The position numbers and the translations under genes were made by a program. 64,000 nucleotides of DNA from CAVXHV01 sp963761445 (GTDB lineage: Bacteria > Planctomycetota > Planctomycetia > Isosphaerales > Isosphaeraceae), in contig CAVXHV010000002.1 of NCBI GenBank assembly GCA_963761445.1, positions 434,001-498,000 of the forward strand. The letters are read 5' to 3'. This document shows, piece by piece, positions 46,671 through 56,159 of this stretch (the stretch's first letter is position 1; every line of letters begins with the position of its first letter). The notes below the pieces were generated by a model. That model saw nothing but the letters and a program-made list of their open reading frames with translations, was not told where the DNA came from and searched no databases.

Positions 46671-47935
46671 TGACAACAATTCCCGGATCGGCTTCCCCGC
46701 GCTGAGCTTGACCGGCCGCCCGGTGGCCGGCGCGATGTTCTCCTTGGCTGGGTTCAACCCCAGCGCCGCCAGCACCGTGGCGTGCACGTCTTCCACCTGG
46801 GTCGGCTTGGTGCAGTCCTTGACGCCCTCGGGATCGGTCTCGCCCACGACCTTGCCCCCGCGAATCGAGCCCCCCGCCAGCGCCAGGCTGAAGCCGGTGG
46901 GCCAGTGGTCCCGCCCGGCCCCCAGGTTGATCTTGGGCGTGCGACCGAATTCGCCGCAGCACAGCACGATCGTCCGCTCCAGCAGCTTGCGCTGCGAGAG
47001 GTCGCGCAAGAGTGCGGCAAAAGCCGGGTCGAGCACCTTGATCTTGGAACGATGCAGCTCGTAGTTGGCGACGTGGCCATCCCAGCCGTCCAGGTTCACC
47101 TCGACGCAGCGCACTCCGATCTCGATCAGCCGCCGCGCGGCCAGGCAGCCGCGCCCGAACGGCGAATCGCCGTACTCCTTCCGAAGGCTCTCGGGTTCTT
47201 GCGAAACGTCGAACGCTTTGAGCTGCTCCGAGGTCATCATCACCCGCGCATGCGCCAGCGTTTGCCGGTGCATCGAGGCCTCGACTCGCGTCTTGCGGCC
47301 GCGGGCGAACGTCTGCTCGAGAATCTCGAGATCGGCAACCCGCGCACGGTCGCGCGCGTCGGCCACCCCGGATTTCACATCGGGCAATGGGCCGTTGGGA
47401 TCATCGGCCTGGAACGGGTCGAATTCCGCGCCCAGGAAACCACCACGACTGGGCCACTGGCCGGTCAGGATCGAGATGTGGCGGGGGATCTCCGTTTGCC
47501 CCATAGGCAGCTCATGGCGCAGATGGCCCCGATCGACGGGTGCTCGACCGTGGGGTCAGGCCGGTAGCCCCGCTTCATCATGTAAGTACCGCGCTCGTGG
47601 TCACCCTCTTTGCTCACCATCGACCGCACCAGTGCGACATTGCCCATCTGAGCCGCGAGCTGATCAAAACCCTCGGCGAGCTGAATTCCCTTGACGGCCG
47701 TCTCGATGGCTTTCGTGCCGCCGGCAATCTTGGTCCCAGGGTGCGGGTCAAACGTTTCGAGCTGACTCGGCCCACCCCCCAGCCAGAGCAAAATCACCGA
47801 TTGGGCCGGCTCGCGAGTTTTTTCCGCCTGCCGGGCCAGAACTTCCCCCAGCGGGGTCAGCCAGGAGAGCCCGGCCAGCTTGAGGAAACCGCGGCGGTCA
47901 AGCTCGAACGGGAGCACAGAGTTTGAATGCGACAT
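46656..47935 (-). CDS. DUF1501 domain protein, frameshifted near 47490
   Basis: About 426 residues. A twin-arginine-like start (SVLPFELDRRGFLKLAGLSW) leads to VILLWLGGGPSQLETFDPHP, then GNVALVRSMVSKEGDHERGT. After the break near 47490 the protein continues HISILTGQWPSRGGFLGAEF, CVEVNLDGWDGHVANYEL and VLCCGEFGRTPKINLGAGRD. The metal-binding residues match the sulfatase/alkaline phosphatase-like fold of this planctomycete family. Its start follows the DUF1549/DUF1553 stop by two bases, the standard pairing in planctomycetes. The pair is thought to act in the periplasm on unknown substrates. The end lies inside a tandem duplication. Confidence 0.9.
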
Positions 47936-47937
47936 CC

Positions 47938-49551
47938 TCAATGGCTCCAGGAGAATTCAGTTGTGTTCATGAGTGCCCAGAAGAGGTCGGTCAGCCGCTC
48001 TTTCCGCACATCGCCCTTGGCCCTGTCGAGCCGGGCCGTGAAGTGCGCCAGCTCATCCGGCGTCGGCCGCCGGGTCAGAACCGCCAGAAACGCGGTCTCC
48101 ACCGCCGTGCGGTCGTCAGGGGCCAACCCCGCAATCTGCCCGGCGGCCGTGAACAGGCCTCCGCCGGTTTTTTCCTTGGCGATCTTGCCGTTCATGAGCA
48201 GCAGCCGCTGGGGAATCGTCCCGCTCCGGGCGTCGAACTCGTCTTCGCCGCTATCGCCGTACCGCTTCACGAAATCGTTGCGCCCCGTGTAAGCCGCCAG
48301 CCGCACGAACCAGTGCGATTCCGGCCCCAGCGTGGTGACCGAGGCCGCCTGAAACAGTGCCCCGGCGACCTGCTCCGGTCGCAGCCGCGTCATCGGGAAA
48401 ACCGCCCAGGCCGCGTCGAGCGCGTCGGGGTCCGCAGCATCGGTGGCACTGCCCCGCCGGAACGGATCGCTCGCGACGATGGTTCGGATCAGCCGGTGCA
48501 GGTTGTAATCGTGCGCGGCGAAATCGGCGGCGAGCAGATCCAGCGCCGGGTGAAGATCGCCCGCCGACGGCAGGTCATCGACCGGCTCGGCCAGCGGCCG
48601 GCCCATCAAAAGCCCCCACACGCGGTTCACCGTGGCCTGCGCAAAGCTCGGGTTTCTCCTGTCCGTGACCCAGGCCGCTAGCTGCTCGCGCGGGCTGCCG
48701 GAATCCGGCTTCAGCTCGGGGCGAAACGGCACGCACGGCGCAACATCGACCGGCTCTTTCGTCTTGCGGTCCGGCGGACGGTATTCGTTCTTCTCACCAT
48801 CGCGGATGCCGCGCAGATTCGAGTTCACCCCGCCGAAAAAGGCGGCAAGCCCGCGGAAATCGTCCTGTTTCCATTTCTGGAACGGATGGTCGTGGCACTG
48901 GGCGCAGTCGATGCGCACGCCCAGGAACGCGCGGGCCACTCGCGCCGCCAGTCGCTCGGGCGTGGGCTTCCCCAGCTCGGGGTCAAACGTCACGGAAACG
49001 AAGTTCGTCGCCGGGTTGTCTGTCCAGAGCCCGCGATCGGCGATCATCTCGTGAACCAGCCTGTCATACCGGCGATTTTCAAGCAACACGTCGGAGAGCC
49101 AGGCGATGAATCGCCGCCGCCGGTAGAGAATGAACGGACCATCCTCCGTGCCGACGTAAACCCTGGCGAACCGCTCCGCCAGGTAGTCCGAGAACCGCCG
49201 GTCGGCCAGCAATGCATCGAGCCACTCGCGCACCCGCACGTCTTTCGGCCGCGCCTCAAACCGCCGGATCTCCTCGAGCGAGGGCACCGTGCCACATAAC
49301 GCCAGTGACAGCCGACGCATCAGCGTCAAGTCGTCGGCCCCAGCGGCCGGCGTCAGCTTACCGGCCGTCCACTGCTTTTGAAACGTGTCGTCAAGCGCCG
49401 TGACGGTCGACCCGAGATCAGACTGAACTTCCTTGGCGCGAGCCTTTTGTGGCGCAGCAGACTCCTGCGCTCGCATCAAACCCGCGCCCGTGGCTGCGGC
49501 ACCCAGGCCGACGACGCCCACAAAGAAGAGATCTCGAATACCAACCTTCAT
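47938..49551 (-). CDS. exported DUF1549/DUF1553 protein
   Basis: From ATG 49551 the protein has 537 residues. A hydrophobic N-terminus (GIRDLFFVGVVGLGAAATGA) is followed by DUF1549 (DLTLMRRLSLALCGTVPSLE, VREWLDALLADRRFSDYLAE) with the heme-like CxxCH motif DCAQCHDHPFQKW. DUF1553 then covers the second half (NPSFAQATVNRVWGLLMGRP, LHRLIRTIVASDPFRR, LFWALMNTTEFSWSH). Such proteins are planctomycete-specific and may be periplasmic cytochromes or oxidoreductases. The gene makes an operon with DUF1501 (stop two bases before that start). The longer frame to 49755 is not conserved-looking. Confidence 0.9.
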   Translation of the reverse strand: MKVGIRDLFFVGVVGLGAAATGAGLMRAQESAAPQKARAKEVQSDLGSTVTALDDTFQKQWTAGKLTPAAGADDLTLMRRLSLALCGTVPSLEEIRRFEARPKDVRVREWLDALLADRRFSDYLAERFARVYVGTEDGPFILYRRRRFIAWLSDVLLENRRYDRLVHEMIADRGLWTDNPATNFVSVTFDPELGKPTPERLAARVARAFLGVRIDCAQCHDHPFQKWKQDDFRGLAAFFGGVNSNLRGIRDGEKNEYRPPDRKTKEPVDVAPCVPFRPELKPDSGSPREQLAAWVTDRRNPSFAQATVNRVWGLLMGRPLAEPVDDLPSAGDLHPALDLLAADFAAHDYNLHRLIRTIVASDPFRRGSATDAADPDALDAAWAVFPMTRLRPEQVAGALFQAASVTTLGPESHWFVRLAAYTGRNDFVKRYGDSGEDEFDARSGTIPQRLLLMNGKIAKEKTGGGLFTAAGQIAGLAPDDRTAVETAFLAVLTRRPTPDELAHFTARLDRAKGDVRKERLTDLFWALMNTTEFSWSH

Positions 49552-49751
49552 GGCGACCCTCCGTCTGTCATTTGCTCCTCGACTAGCATACCAGTTTTGG
49601 ACCGCGGAAGTTTCATGGAGTTGGTTCTCATGGCTTATTCGTCGGTTGCCGCTTGTTGGGCGCGGGTCTCCAGACCCCGCCCTTCTCGCCGACCGTAGGT
49701 CTCCACACAGTCGACGCCTCAGCGGAGGATTGTCGCAGCACGAGTTCGTCC

Positions 49752-51289
49752 TCACGGCTTCTTCGTCGGTTGCCCCTCCGGCTTAGCTGCGTCAAGGTGC
49801 GATCCTTTGGCCTGCTCGGCCGTTTCGTAGACTCCGCCTGACGGCACCGCGGCGTCATGTGCAAGCGCTTCGGCCCGGCGGCGTTCTTCTTCAGCACGGG
49901 CCCGCTCCATCATCTCGTGGTCTCTTGCGGCGAGTGCTGCCCGCTGTGCTTCATACGCCGCCATCGCCGCCCTGCGCCGCGCTGAGCTTGGGCCACCGAC
50001 CACGTCATGCTCATGAGCACGGCGCAGACAGTCAGGAAGATCATGCTCGCCAGGACGACCGTGCCTCGATGCCGCCGCAAGACCTTGCCCATCCTGTAGG
50101 ACGCACTCGGCGGGCACGCCTCCACGGCCTCGTCGCGCAGGTGTCGCTCGATGTCTGTGGCCAGGCCGCTGGCGCTTGAATAGCGACGGGCCCGGTCCTT
50201 CTCGAGACAGCGCATCACAATCCAGTCGAGTTCACCGCGCACGTCCCTCGCCAGTCTCGCTGGTTCGGTGCGCCGCTGGCTGGCCAGCGTCGCTAGCGAA
50301 TGGTTTGAAGTGGTCAGCCGCGTGCTCGGCCTGGGTGGCTCTTCCTCCGTGATCATGCGCAGCAGCTCGGCAAACGCCGCGCTGCGCAGCCGGGTCTTGT
50401 CCAGCGGCGTTGTTCCGGTCAAAAGCTCGTAGAGAAGCACGCCGAGGGCATAAACGTCGGCACGCGCGTCGATGTCGAGTGCGGAGAGCTCGGCCTGCTC
50501 GGGCGCCATGTATTCGAGTGTGCCGATCAACTGCCCGATCTCGGTGTGCAGTGTCTCGCTCGTCAGCCTGGCTCCGACCGCCTTGGCGACGCCGAAATCG
50601 ATGATCTTGGGAACGGCCTTGCCGTCTTCCATGCAAACCAGAACATTCGACGGCTTGATGTCGCGGTGGACGACGCCTTGCTGATGAGCATGTTGAATCG
50701 CCTTGCAGACCGGAACAAACAACTCCAGCCGCTCGCGCAGCGGGAGGTTGAGCTCGTCGCAGTATTTGGTAATCGGCACGCCCTTGACCAGCTCCATGAC
50801 GAAGTACGGGCGCCCCTCCGGTGTGGCTCCGGCATCGAGGACTTTGGCGATATGGGTGTGATCCATGAGGGCCAGAGCTTGCCGCTCGGCTTCGAACCGG
50901 CGCACGACCTGGTCCGAGTCAAGCCCCGGCTTGATCAGCTTGAGCGCGACCCGTCGCTTGACCGGCTCGCTCTGCTCGGCCACCCAGACCGTGCCCATGC
51001 CCCCTTCGCCGAGCTGCTGGACCACCTTGTATGGCCCGATCTTCGTATCCAGAAGTTCAGTCCGGCTTGTGGCCGGCCGGTCTGTTTTTGGGGCGAGATC
51101 TTCGTCCAACAAGGGGCGCTCGAGAAAGCTGCCGGCATCCTCATGCCGGCGCAGCAGGGCATCGACCTGACCGCGAAGCGCAAGGTCGCTGCCGCAAACC
51201 TCTCGTAAATACGCTTCGCGCTCGACAGGCTCCGGTTTCTCGACCGCCGCGAGAAAAATCGATTTCACTTGCTTGAATTCGGCTCGCAT
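49752..51289 (-). CDS. membrane Ser/Thr protein kinase with short coiled-coil tail, frameshifted near 50000
   Basis: About 512 residues. The planctomycete N-terminal helical region (FLAAVEKPEPVEREAYLREV, ALLRRHEDAGSFLERPLL) precedes a complete kinase domain: LGEGGMGTVWVAEQ, VALKLIKPG with the Lys, HRDIKPSNVLV, DFGVAK and APEQ. A membrane helix follows (GTVVLASMIFLTVCAVLMSM). After a break near 50000 the tail is charged and helical (AYEAQRAALAARDHEMMERA, AEEERRRAEALAHDA) and ends QPTKKP. Relatives usually carry long TPR or WD40 sensor regions there. This tail is unusually short. Confidence 0.85.
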
Positions 51290-51396
51290 GAGTCACCTTG
51301 GTTCTGGACGAACACGGCTTGGAGAATGTTCTGCGAAACCAATACTCCAAGCGCTGTTCGGGCCATCCGTGTCTCACGGAATTCACAGACACGCCC

Positions 51397-51799
51397 TCAC
51401 TCCGCCTGAGCTTGCTTTCCGTTGCGAGCCTCAATCTGCTTCTCAATTTCCTTGAGTCGATGGTCGAAAAGCGAGAACCTTTCCGTCGACATTTCTCCGG
51501 CCCTAACAGCCCGCTTGGCCAAAATTCGAAAAGTAGGCGGGATCGCACCGCTTGCCCCCGGGCAATGGAATCCCAAGGGCCACCGCCTTGGCATCGCTTG
51601 CCATGCGGTCGATGAAGGGATCGCGGGCGTTCCTCCACGCCAGTTCGACGGATGCGCGAAACTTGTAATCACGCGCCCACCAGAGCGCCGTCCGCTCCGG
51701 TACGCCGTTCTTCCGCGCCCACTCGGTGACAGACTCACCCCGTTTGATGGCACGTGTGAGCCTGCCCTTCTTGGCTCCTAAAACATGTGCTTTTCCCAC
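51397..51799 (-). CDS. small HTH protein (planctomycete orphan family), frameshifted near 51540
   Basis: About 133 residues when rejoined. The N-terminus is basic (MGKAHVLGAKKGRLTRAIKR) and leads to a helix-turn-helix of the type SVTEWARKNGVPERTALWWA. A second part after a frame break near 51540 (IPPTFRILAKRAVRAGEMST) ends in FSLFDHRLKEIEKQIEARNG. Similar small proteins with an ERTAxRWA helix and an LxxxLxEIExR tail occur in multiple copies in Isosphaeraceae. Function unknown; a transposase- or terminase-small-subunit-like origin is possible. Confidence 0.55.
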
Positions 51800-52781
51800 G
51801 AATCACCTTTGCCTTTCCACTTCACGCACCGGGTGCAATCAATGCCCGTGCGTGTTCTTTTCTCGCCCCAACTGCGGATCCCAGCCCCGGCCGACACGAC
51901 CGGCCCAAAAAACAGACGGAAATCCTTGGAAGTGACTGCGGCGATACATAGTGAACAACAACGTGGTCTTGCTGTGCCAATTTGCCGCGCCTATTTGCCA
52001 CTTTTTTTCGGCATCGCCAAACGCTACTCAGATCTTTCCCGATCCTCTTGATTCGGTTCAACATGCGGCGCACGGTATCCGTCCTCGATGACCGCCGCGC
52101 ACGTCCAAAAGTGGCAAAAAGTGGCAGGTTTTCGACCGTGTTTTCAGCATCCGTACACTGGTGTAAATCGCCAGGTAACATTCCTGCCGCCGCCGTGGGG
52201 GACGTGCCACCGCAGGTGGCGGAGGGGGATGGCGCAGCACCGAAGGCCGCGCATCCCGGCGCCGCCGACTATGCCACACGGATTGAGTCCCACCCCGCCG
52301 TCCGCCAGACGGTTGCGGGAGCTGTTCCTCCGAGCGTCCCAAGCGCGCACACTCCACCACGAATACCGCATGTAACAACGCCCCAACGCGATCAGCCTCC
52401 CTTTTGACCTGGCGACAAAACAACCGGGTAAAGAGCCTCCACTCGAATGATCTGCAAAAAAGCCTTCGCGGTTGCCAGATGAAAGAAGAATTCGTTCTTT
52501 CCGAGTGCACGCAGCGAGCTTCACGGCACGCATCCGTGAAGCCGCTCCGGCTCTCGGTCAACTCGGTCTTGGCCGCAGTGGCCGTCATCGCCATCGACCG
52601 CATGATGGTGCGAGTAGTATTTCCTACAACGCCGCCGCCGTCCGTTCCCCAAGCGACATCAAGGTTTACGATGATCATCGGCCCACACCAGCTCCTACCA
52701 ACGCCCGCGAAGGCCGCGAAAATCAAGGGTGGCTCGTAAGATCTCGCAAAACCTGCGTACTACAACTGAGGTCAAAACTCC
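51800..52781. other. long gene-free stretch
   Basis: No frame in these 980 bases has protein-like composition in any strand, despite several open frames over 100 codons. The word TGCCACTTTTT at 51996-52006 recurs inverted as AAAAAGTGGCA at 52116-52126, with a second AAAAGTGGCA at 52107. The 3' end should contain the promoter of the ECF sigma gene. It may be the decayed remains of a gene. Confidence 0.45.
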
Positions 52782-53414
52782 ATGAGTGATCCGCCGCCCA
52801 CGCGGCCCAGCCTGCTGGTGCGCATCCGGGACCCTCGCGACGGCGTGGCGTGGGGCGAGTTCGTCGACATCTACGGGCCTCTGGTCTATGACTATGGCCG
52901 CCGTCGCGGCCTCCAGGACGCTGACGCGGCCGACCTGACACAGGACGTCCTCCGGGCGGTGGCAGCCACGGCCGAACGATTCGCGTACGACCCGGCACGC
53001 GGGGCGTTCCGGAGCTGGCTCTTCACCGTGACGCGGACGAAACTCCTGGATTCCGTGCGCAGGCGACGGCCCGGCGACCGGGGAACCGGCGACTCGGATG
53101 TCCACAAGCACCTGGAAGCGAAGGAAGTCGGATACGCCGACGGCATCGACGAAGGCCAGGAAGGGGAAGGGCTCGAGTGGGACCAAGCGTTCGGTCAGCG
53201 GCTGCTCGACTGGGCTGCGGAGCAAATCCGCAACGAGTTCCGGCCGACGACCTGGCGGGCGTTCTGGCTTTGCGCAGTCGAAGGATGCGCCCCCAGCGAG
53301 GCGTCGGCCTCGCTGGGGATGAGCATCGGAGCCGTGTATGCGGCCAAATGCCGCGTGCTGGCGCGCCTGCGGGAAGAGATCGGTCGGGCACGGCGGGACG
53401 GCCTGCCTGATTAG
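52782..53414 (+). CDS. ECF RNA polymerase sigma factor
   Basis: A 210-residue sigma factor with an intact frame. Region 2 is WGEFVDIYGPLVYDYGRRRG then DAADLTQDVLRAVAATAERF and FRSWLFTVTRTKLLDSVRRR. Region 4 is RPTTWRAFWLCAVEGCAPSE then ASLGMSIGAVYAAKCRVLAR. An acidic linker (DGIDEGQEGEGLEWDQAF) joins them. Its stop lies just before the downstream kinase, which carries an anti-sigma-like zinc finger, so the two probably form a sigma/regulator pair. It likely drives transcription of its own operon and possibly of the surface protein gene at 56160. Confidence 0.9.
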   Translation: MSDPPPTRPSLLVRIRDPRDGVAWGEFVDIYGPLVYDYGRRRGLQDADAADLTQDVLRAVAATAERFAYDPARGAFRSWLFTVTRTKLLDSVRRRRPGDRGTGDSDVHKHLEAKEVGYADGIDEGQEGEGLEWDQAFGQRLLDWAAEQIRNEFRPTTWRAFWLCAVEGCAPSEASASLGMSIGAVYAAKCRVLARLREEIGRARRDGLPD

Positions 53415-53431
53415 TGTCGCGGGAGGTCCGA

Positions 53432-56079
53432 ATGGCGTTGGCGGATAATTGTCCCGAAACAGAACGACTCGACGCGTGGGTCTCCGGAACCCTGCCGGAC
53501 GACGAACGGGAGGTGCTCGTCGCGCATCTCGACGCCTGCGGACCGTGCCGGGAGAAACTGGACGGGCTCCTCTCCGCGGCCGAGATCCTGGGAGGCCTGA
53601 AGCCCGGCGCAGGCGATGATGGCGGGGGGCGCGGTCCGGCGCTCCGGGCGGCCTTGGCCTCCCTGAAGCGCGAGTTGTCGGGGAACCCGAGCTCCAACCA
53701 GACGACCGAGCATGCCCCGGCGATGCAAACGACGGTCGCCGGGTCGCCGCCGCTGAGTCGATCCACGCCCGGCTCTCGTGACCCAACGGAATCGCCAGGT
53801 CGCATCGGCCCCTATGAGGTGATCGAGCGAGTCGGCCGCGGCGGCATGGGCGAGGTCTTCCGGGCGATGGACCCCGCGCTCGACCGCGTTGTCGCCGTCA
53901 AGATCCTCGCCCCGGCCATGGCCGACGACCCGGAGGCCCGCCGCCGCTTCCTCCGCGAGGCGCGGGCAGCCGCGGCCGTCTGCCACGAGCACGTCGTCAC
54001 CATTCACGCGGTCGACGATTCGGGGAATCTCCCTTACCTCATCATGCAGTTCGTCGCCGGGAGGTCGCTCCAGGAGAAGATCGACCGCGAGGGCCCGCTG
54101 GGCCTGAAAGAGATCCTCCGTATCGGGATGCAGGTCGCCTCGGGCCTGGCGGCTGCCCACGCGCAGGGGTTGGTGCACCGCGACATCAAGCCGGCCAATA
54201 TCCTGCTGGAAAACGGCGTCGAGCGGGTCAAGATCACGGACTTCGGCCTCGCGCGTGCGGCCAGCGACCCTGGCCTGACCCGGAGCGGCTCGATCGCGGG
54301 CACCCCGAACTACATGTCCCCGGAGCAAGCCCGCGGCGAGGCTCTCGGCCCGCGATCCGACCTGTTCAGCTTGGGCGGCGTGCTCTACGCCATGGCCACG
54401 GGCGAGCCCCCGTTCGCGGCCGACTCGGCCTATGCAGTCCTCCGTCGCGTCTGCGACGACGCCCCGCGGCCGATCCGCGAATTGAACCCCGAGTCGCCCG
54501 ACTGGCTCGCCGCGACGATCGGGCGGCTGATGGCGAAGAATCAGGAAGGACGATTCGCGACCGCCGATGAGGTCGCAGAACTGCTCCGTGGACGTCTGGC
54601 GGAGCTACAAGGGCCGACACCGCCGGCCCCCGAGCCAGCCCGCCCGTCCGGTTCCAAGGTAGAGGCGGAAGGTTCCTTGGCTGACGCTCGCCCTGGCGTC
54701 GCTCGTCGCGCTCGCTGCCGTCATCGCCGGTCTCGCCTACTTCCGGCCCGACCGGCGTGCCGAGAGCCCACCCGCCCCTCGGCCACCGGTTCCACCCGCG
54801 GCCTTCGCTGCCCGACTCGGCCGCGGCTGGCAGTACGCCAAGGCCGAGGACTGGCACCAAGCGCTGGCCGAATTCGACGCAGCCGTCGGCCTCGCCCCCG
54901 ATGACGCAACAGCGCACGAGGCGCGGGCCTTCGCGCGGCTGAAGGTCCGGGACTTTCGCGGCGCGATCGCCGACTGCGACGAGGCGCTCAGGCTCAACCC
55001 TGGTCTGACGAACGCCTACTTCCACCGCGGCTCGGCCTTCAACGAGCTCGGCGAATGGGGCAAAGGCCGCGCCGAGTTCGATGAGTTCATCCGCCGCGTC
55101 CCGAGCGAGCCCTGGTCCCATTATCATCGCGCCACCAGCCGCCACAACCTGGGCGACCTCGACGGGGCGGTGGCCGACTTCAACGTGGCGATCGAGCTGA
55201 ACCCGGAGGTCCCCCTCTTCTACGGCGAACGCGCGCTGGCTCTCGGTATGACAGGCCAACCCGAACGGGCCCTGGCCGACGTCGAAAAGGCGCTCCGATC
55301 CGCGCCCGACAATCGGAGCTACCTGCGCCTGCGGGGCTGGGTTCGGGCTCACCGCGGCGACTATGAGGGTGCCCTGGCCGACTACGGGCGGGCCTTCGAA
55401 GGTCGCGCCCTTGGACGTGATCAAGCTGGCCGACCGGGCGTCCGTCGAGGCGCTCGCGGGCCTTCACAAGGTTGCCGAGGCCGACTTCGAGTCGGCCCTG
55501 CGACTGGACCCGACGAACGCCTGGGTCCGCGCCCGCCGCGCCCTGTATCTGCACGCCGCGAGGGGCGATCACAAGCGGGCGATCGCCGACTGCGACGAGG
55601 CGCTCCGGCTCAGCCCGGGCCACGTCGAGGCGTCCCTGAATCGAGGACTCGCATTGCTGGCGCTCGGCGAATTCCGCTCTGCGATCGCCGACTTCGACCG
55701 GGCGCTCGACTCCCGCCAGAAAGGCTCCATGACCTTTGTCGGTCGGTTCTCCACCCGCTACCCCGAGCTCTATCGCGCCCGGTCCGAGGCCCGCCGGCGA
55801 CTGGGCGACCTCGACGGCGCCCTGGTCGACCTCGATGCGGCGCTCGGCCTGAACCCCGACGACGCCGAGGCCCGGGCCCGCCGCGGACACGTCTATGCCG
55901 CCCGGCGGGACTTCGCCCGGGCTATTGCCGACTTTGACCGGGCCATCGCCCTCGGCCGAGGCGACGCTGACATCTACAAAGCCCGCGGCGACGCCCGTGC
56001 CGCCGCCGGTGACGAGGCCGGCGCTCGCTCTGACCGCGAACGCTCCGACCAGCTAAGAGCGAAGGACCGACCATCCTAA
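53432..56079 (+). CDS. zinc-finger Ser/Thr kinase with TPR sensor tail, frameshifted twice
   Basis: About 880 residues from ATG 53432, which has GGGAGG seven bases upstream; an in-frame GTG at 53414 is the alternative. Residues 1-45 form a zf-HC2-like finger (HLDACGPCREKLDGLL, with an earlier Cys in DNCPETERLDAW). The kinase domain is complete: VGRGGMGEVFRA, VAVKILAPAM, HRDIKPANILLE, DFGLARA, SPEQ. After a break near 54660 comes a membrane helix (WLTLALASLVALAAVIAGLA), then at least nine TPR units (such as AIADCDEALRLNPGLTNAYF), interrupted by a second break near 55395. Anti-sigma zinc finger and kinase in one chain next to an ECF gene suggests direct control of that sigma factor. Confidence 0.85.
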
Positions 56080-56159
56080 GAAAGTCTCCCTGCAATCGAG
56101 TCAACCCCGCCACCCTCCAAGACGTGATCGTTGTCTTCTCTCACCAAGAGGAAATACTC

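Noticed and set aside
52058..52726. Minus-strand protein of 222 codons in the empty region
   Set aside because: Composition is erratic with many Arg, Cys and Trp, there is no ribosome site, and no domain was recognised.
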